NCBI RefSeq assembly: GCF_004337705.1
Contig: NZ_SKBU01000013.1
Location: forward strand, 17,731-81,730
Length of the DNA stretch: 64,000 bases
Source of the DNA: Rubrobacter taiwanensis
GTDB taxonomy: Bacteria; Actinomycetota; Rubrobacteria; Rubrobacterales; Rubrobacteraceae
Direction: 5' to 3'
Positions 60,608-64,000 of this stretch are shown piece after piece. A program made the position numbers and the translations under genes. Numbering within the stretch: position 1 is the first letter of the stretch; each line of letters begins with the position of its first letter. Below the pieces are notes generated by a model, which worked only from the letters and a program-made list of their open reading frames with translations, did not search any database and had not been told where the DNA came from.

Positions 60608-62587
60608 ATGAGCGAGAATCTCGTGACCAAGATCTTCAAGGAGCACATGGTCAGCGGCTCCTACGAGCCCGGTGAGGAGGTGGGGCTGCGCATAGACCAG
60701 GCTCTGCTGCAGGACGCCACCGGAACGATGGCCTGCCTGCAGTTCGAGAAGATGGGGATAGACCGGGTCGAGGTACCGTTCGCCATCCAGTACGTGGACC
60801 ACAACATCATCCAGCTCGACCACAAAAACCCCGACGACCACCGCTTCCTGCAGGCGTTCGCCGCCAAGTACGGCATCCACTACTCCCGGCCCGGCAACGG
60901 CATCTGCCACTACCTGCACGTCGAGCGGTTCGCCAGACCGGGGGCGACCCTGATCGGAGCCGACTCGCACACCACCTCCTCCGGCGCTCTGGGCTCCATC
61001 GCTATCGGGGCCGGGGGGCTGGACGTGGCGACCGTCATGGCCGGGCTGCCGTTCGAGATAGAGGTGCCGAAGGTCGTCGGCGTCGAGCTGACCGGGGATT
61101 TCAAGCCCTGGGTCACGCCCAAGGACGTCATCCTGGAGCTCCTGCGGCGCCGGGACGTTAGCGGCGGGCTGGGGAGAATCTTCGAGTTCTACGGCCCTGG
61201 GGTGCGGAACATCGACGTGACGGGGCGCACCACGATCTGCAACATGATCGCCGAGCTCGGCGCGACCACCGGCATCTTCCCCTCCGACGAGCGCACCCGC
61301 GAGTGGCTGGCCGCGCAGCAGCGGGAGGAGGACTGGGTAGAGCTGAAGGCCGATGAGGGCGCGGAGTACGACGAGTACGAGCACATAGACCTCGGGGAGC
61401 TGGAGCCCCTCATCGCCAAGCCGCACTCTCCCGGCAACGTGGTGCCGGTGAGGGAGGTGGCGGGCACGGAGGCCGCCCAGGTCTGCGTGGGGAGTTCGGT
61501 CAACTCGGGCTTCGACGACCTGGCCATCGTGGCCGCGGTGCTCAAGGACCGGACCGTCTACCCGGGGCTGGTGCTCACGGTCACGCCGGGCAGCCGCCAG
61601 ATCCTGGACTCCATCGCCCGCACGGGCGTCTACTCGGACCTCGTCATGGCCGGGGCACGGATGCTGGAGCCCGCCTGCGGGCCGTGCGTGGGGATGGGGC
61701 AGGCGCCGCCGTCCGAGTCGGTGAGCGTGAGGACGTTCAACCGCAACTTCCCGGGCCGGAGCGGGACCATGACCGACCGGGTCTATCTGTGCAGCCCCAC
61801 CACGGCGGCGGCCACGGCGCTGCGTGGCGTGATCACCGACCCGCGCGAGCTCGGCGACTACCCCGAGCTGCCGGAGGCTCCGGCCAACCCGGCCGTGGAC
61901 GACCGCCAGATCCTCGCTCCCGCCCCGCCGGAGGAGGCGGCCGGGATCGAGATCCCGCGCGGGCCGAACATCAAGGAGCCGCCGGAGGCTCCGGAGCTGC
62001 CGGATTCGCTGGAGTGCACGGTTACCATCAAGGTCCCGGACAACATCTCCACCGGCGACCTGGCTCCCGACGGGGTGGAGGTGATGGCCTTCCGCTCCAA
62101 CGTGCCGGAGATCGCGAAGTACACCTTCCGGCGCTTCGACCCCGAATACCACAAGAAGGCTAAGGCGATGGCCCCAGGGATTATTGTCGGCGGCGAGAAC
62201 TATGGCCAGGGCTCCAGCCGGGAGCACGCGGCTCTGGCCCCGCTGCACCTGGGCATCCGGGTGGTGATCGCCAAGAGCTTCGCCCGCATCCACCGCAGGA
62301 ACCTGATCTCCCAGGGCATCCTGCCGCTGCGCTTCAAGGACCCCGGGGACTACGAGCGGCTGGAGCAGGGGCAGACCTGGAGGCTGGAGGGCATCCGGGA
62401 GCGTCTGGAGAACGGGGACCGCGAGGTCCCGCTCCGCTCCGGTGGTGAGGAGATCCCGCTCCTCGCCGAGCTCTCCCGCAGGGAGCGCAACCTGCTGCTG
62501 GACGGCGGGCTCCTGCGGCACCTGCGGAAGGATCGGGAGGAGCAGCCCGAAGCTCCCCAACGGGTTTCGCGTCAGGCGGAGAGATAG
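60608..62587 (+). CDS. acn: Aconitate hydratase family protein (short, mitochondrial/AcnA-like)
   Basis: This 659-residue enzyme isomerises citrate and isocitrate with a [4Fe-4S] cluster. Cluster cysteines are in QVCVGSSVNSG and ACGPCVGMGQ. The catalytic GADSHTTSSGALGSIAIGAG and the swivel-domain GGENYGQGSSREHAALAP are intact. It is shorter than the 850-900-residue bacterial AcnA/AcnB and resembles the compact mitochondrial-like class; homoaconitase activity is possible. AGGAGGGC precedes the ATG. Confidence 0.88.
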   Translation: MSENLVTKIFKEHMVSGSYEPGEEVGLRIDQALLQDATGTMACLQFEKMGIDRVEVPFAIQYVDHNIIQLDHKNPDDHRFLQAFAAKYGIHYSRPGNGICHYLHVERFARPGATLIGADSHTTSSGALGSIAIGAGGLDVATVMAGLPFEIEVPKVVGVELTGDFKPWVTPKDVILELLRRRDVSGGLGRIFEFYGPGVRNIDVTGRTTICNMIAELGATTGIFPSDERTREWLAAQQREEDWVELKADEGAEYDEYEHIDLGELEPLIAKPHSPGNVVPVREVAGTEAAQVCVGSSVNSGFDDLAIVAAVLKDRTVYPGLVLTVTPGSRQILDSIARTGVYSDLVMAGARMLEPACGPCVGMGQAPPSESVSVRTFNRNFPGRSGTMTDRVYLCSPTTAAATALRGVITDPRELGDYPELPEAPANPAVDDRQILAPAPPEEAAGIEIPRGPNIKEPPEAPELPDSLECTVTIKVPDNISTGDLAPDGVEVMAFRSNVPEIAKYTFRRFDPEYHKKAKAMAPGIIVGGENYGQGSSREHAALAPLHLGIRVVIAKSFARIHRRNLISQGILPLRFKDPGDYERLEQGQTWRLEGIRERLENGDREVPLRSGGEEIPLLAELSRRERNLLLDGGLLRHLRKDREEQPEAPQRVSRQAER

Positions 62588-62620
62588 CTTTTGCCGGCCC
62601 GTAAGGAGCGGCGGTGAAAA

Positions 62621-62676
62621 GGTAGCGCCGGACGTGCCGCCCCCTCATCCGGCACCCTAAAAGCGCCGGCGCTACC
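62621..62676. repeat. Nested inverted repeat between aconitase and response regulator
   Basis: GGTAGCGCCGG (62621-62631) and CCGGCGCTACC (62666-62676) are perfect complements. Inside, GTGCC (62634-62638) pairs with GGCAC (62651-62655). It lies between convergent genes and may end both transcripts, though no T-run is present. Confidence 0.5.
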
Positions 62677-62822
62677 TGACCGGAGGGCTTTCTTAGGCCG
62701 GTCTGGCCCCGGTTTCAGCCATCTGCTCGCCGCCAACTATCATGCTCTCATTATGGGGCAAGAAGATGAGACTCCGGTTAGAGCGGCATGAGAAATCGGT
62801 GAGAGATCGGCGGGAGGCCGGG

Positions 62823-63509
62823 CTAACCGGAGTCGCCGGCCGGCGGGTCGAACCGGTAGCCGGCTCCGCGGACGGTTGTTATGAGGGTCGGAGCGCCCGG
62901 CCGGTCTATCTTCTTCCTCAGGTATCCGACGTACACGTCTACCACGTTGGTGCCGGGGTCGAAGGAGTAGTTCCAGATCGACGAGAGGATCTGTTGCCGG
63001 GAGAGCAGCTGCCGCGGGTGGCGCATGAAATATTCCAGCAGGTCGAACTCGCGGGAGGAGAGCTCGATCTGCTCTCCTCCCCGCCAGACGCGGTGCGAGA
63101 GGAGATCCATCCGCAGCTCGCCGGCCTCGATCAGGTTCGCCTGAGGCTGGTCCGGGCGGCGCAGCAGCGCCCGGATGCGGGCCAGCAGCTCCTCGAAGGC
63201 GAACGGCTTGGTCAGGTAGTCGTCGGCACCGGAGTCCAGCACGCTGACCTTGCTCGCGAGGTCGTCCCGGGCGGTCAGCACCAGCACCGGAAGGTCGGGG
63301 CGCCTGACCCGGATCCGGTTCAGGACGGTCCGGCCGTCTATGCCCGGCAGCATGAGGTCCAGCAGCACGAGGTCCACCTCTTCAGTGGTCGCCCGCAGCA
63401 CGGCGTCCTCGCCGTTGTCCACGCTGATGCACCGGTAACCGTGGGCGGTCAGGCCGCTCTTCAGGGCTTCGACTATGGCCGGTTCGTCCTCGACGATCAG
63501 AATCCGCAC
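62823..63509 (-). CDS. OmpR/PhoB-type response regulator
   Basis: This 228-residue protein has a receiver domain (ILIVEDEPAIVEALKSGL; phospho-Asp in DLVLLDLMLPGIDG; KPF switch Lys) and a C-terminal winged helix (LSSREFDLLEYFMRHPRQLL; VVDVYVGYLRKKID). The start is GTG 63509. It is divergent from a CHASE3-like sensor fragment, which may be the remains of its partner. Confidence 0.93.
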   Translation of the reverse strand: MRILIVEDEPAIVEALKSGLTAHGYRCISVDNGEDAVLRATTEEVDLVLLDLMLPGIDGRTVLNRIRVRRPDLPVLVLTARDDLASKVSVLDSGADDYLTKPFAFEELLARIRALLRRPDQPQANLIEAGELRMDLLSHRVWRGGEQIELSSREFDLLEYFMRHPRQLLSRQQILSSIWNYSFDPGTNVVDVYVGYLRKKIDRPGAPTLITTVRGAGYRFDPPAGDSG

Positions 63510-63590
63510 GGCCCGGATTCCCCAATCATGGACTCAAACGCATCCGCTTGAAAGTATAATACATGGGCGGGCTAAGGAGGCGGTACATCT

Positions 63591-63917
63591 GTGGGCAGCA
63601 TGCTGGCGAAGCCGCTCAGGGCGTTGCGCTCCGAACCCCGGGGGCTGGCCATGCTCGCGGTCGGCGTATTGCTGGCGGCCATAGTCGTCGCCGGGCTGGT
63701 GGGGTTGGTCTTCAACCAGCGGGTCGAGCGGTTCGCCGACGACGAGCTGCAGTACGATGTCGAGCTGGAGAACCGCGCCAACGAGCTGCGGGCCGCGATC
63801 ATCGAGCTAGAGCACGACCACCGCGATCTGCTCATCAACGGGGCGTCGGACCGGTACGTCGCGGACTTCGAAGACTCTTACGCGCTCCTGCATGAGCGCA
63901 TAGACCTTCTAGCCTGA
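63591..63917 (+). pseudogene. Sensor-kinase N-terminus (TM plus CHASE3-like), frame interrupted
   Basis: The 108-residue frame has one transmembrane helix (LAMLAVGVLLAAIVVAGLVG) and the beginning of a CHASE3-type sensor (NELRAAIIELEHDHRDLLIN; VADFEDSYALLHERIDLLA). It then hits TGA at 63915. The family continues much further to a second helix and kinase core. Coding-like sequence appears to resume in another frame past 63950, so an indel or assembly error near 63910 is likely. It could also be a genuine short protein. AAGGAGG lies 10 nt before GTG 63591; ATG 63600 is in frame. Confidence 0.5.
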
Positions 63918-64000
63918 ATTATTCATGAGCGAGTTCCGGGTCTGCTGAGGAGAGCACGTGCCAGAGGCGTTGGCCCGGGTGCCCCGAGGCCAGATGCAGG

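Noticed and set aside
60383..62560. A 725-codon minus-strand frame opposite aconitase
   Set aside because: Shadow of the aconitase gene; low-complexity composition and no family match.

Overview
The window is chromosomal DNA from a high-GC Gram-positive bacterium. A Rubrobacter-like actinobacterium is my best guess. The reasons are a visibly GC-rich sequence, heavy use of GTG and TTG starts, an actinobacterial-style PimA-like glycosyltransferase, an NSS transporter with a MetS-like small subunit, and many genes that appear to be leaderless. Genus is inference only; there is no rRNA here. I saw no transposase, CRISPR array or phage structural gene.

Layout. 1-2.3 kb: a strikingly AT-rich sugar ABC permease plus Tat lipoprotein binding protein. 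2.4-9.0 kb: housekeeping genes (dut, a Mut7-C protein, a glycosyltransferase, a large membrane protein, a YdjM-like protein, yqeK, cinA). 9.04-9.3 kb: an orphan small transcription unit with its own promoter and terminator. 9.6-15.0 kb: a tightly overlapping thiamine salvage operon (thiD-thiM-thiW-DUF2071-thiE-double Nudix-thiL) behind a TPP riboswitch. 15-20.6 kb: a zinc-ribbon/Ig membrane protein, Nudix, SRPBCC, 7Fe ferredoxin with a phased operator array, a CRP-family regulator, SDR and an AbrB-type permease.

20.6-29.1 kb is a catabolic operon under a GntR/FCD regulator: CoA transferase, HMG-CoA-lyase-like enzyme, hydantoinase A and B, N-carbamoylsarcosine amidase-like hydrolase and DUF3891. 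Next come an MFS transporter, a HutC-type regulator with asparaginase (30.5-32.2 kb), a GIDE-domain protein, a FAD oxidoreductase, a 57-residue lipoprotein, another MFS, an NSS transporter with a tiny partner (36.2-38.0 kb), and a SufR-like regulator divergent from an orphan cytochrome bd-type subunit I.

40.6-47.6 kb is an accessory stretch of aldo/keto reductases, an SDR chimera, a zinc alcohol dehydrogenase, AraC regulators, a decayed cyclase, and VOC and PNPOx proteins. 47.7-48.0 kb carries tRNA-Lys(CTT) and a second orphan small RNA candidate. 48-54.6 kb contains an HD hydrolase, GNAT, a STAS/HATPase protein, a DUF4325-winged-helix protein whose operator recurs in front of the next operon, small zinc-ribbon proteins, a sigma factor and thyX. 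54.7-64 kb has cupin, metG, a phosphatase lipoprotein, TetR, MFS, aconitase and a two-component pair whose sensor frame is broken at the window edge.

Two regulatory themes cut across the window. One is a TAnnnT hexamer 6-9 nt before the start codon with no Shine-Dalgarno, often back to back between divergent genes. The other is a set of ideal Shine-Dalgarno sequences that point to ATC codons.
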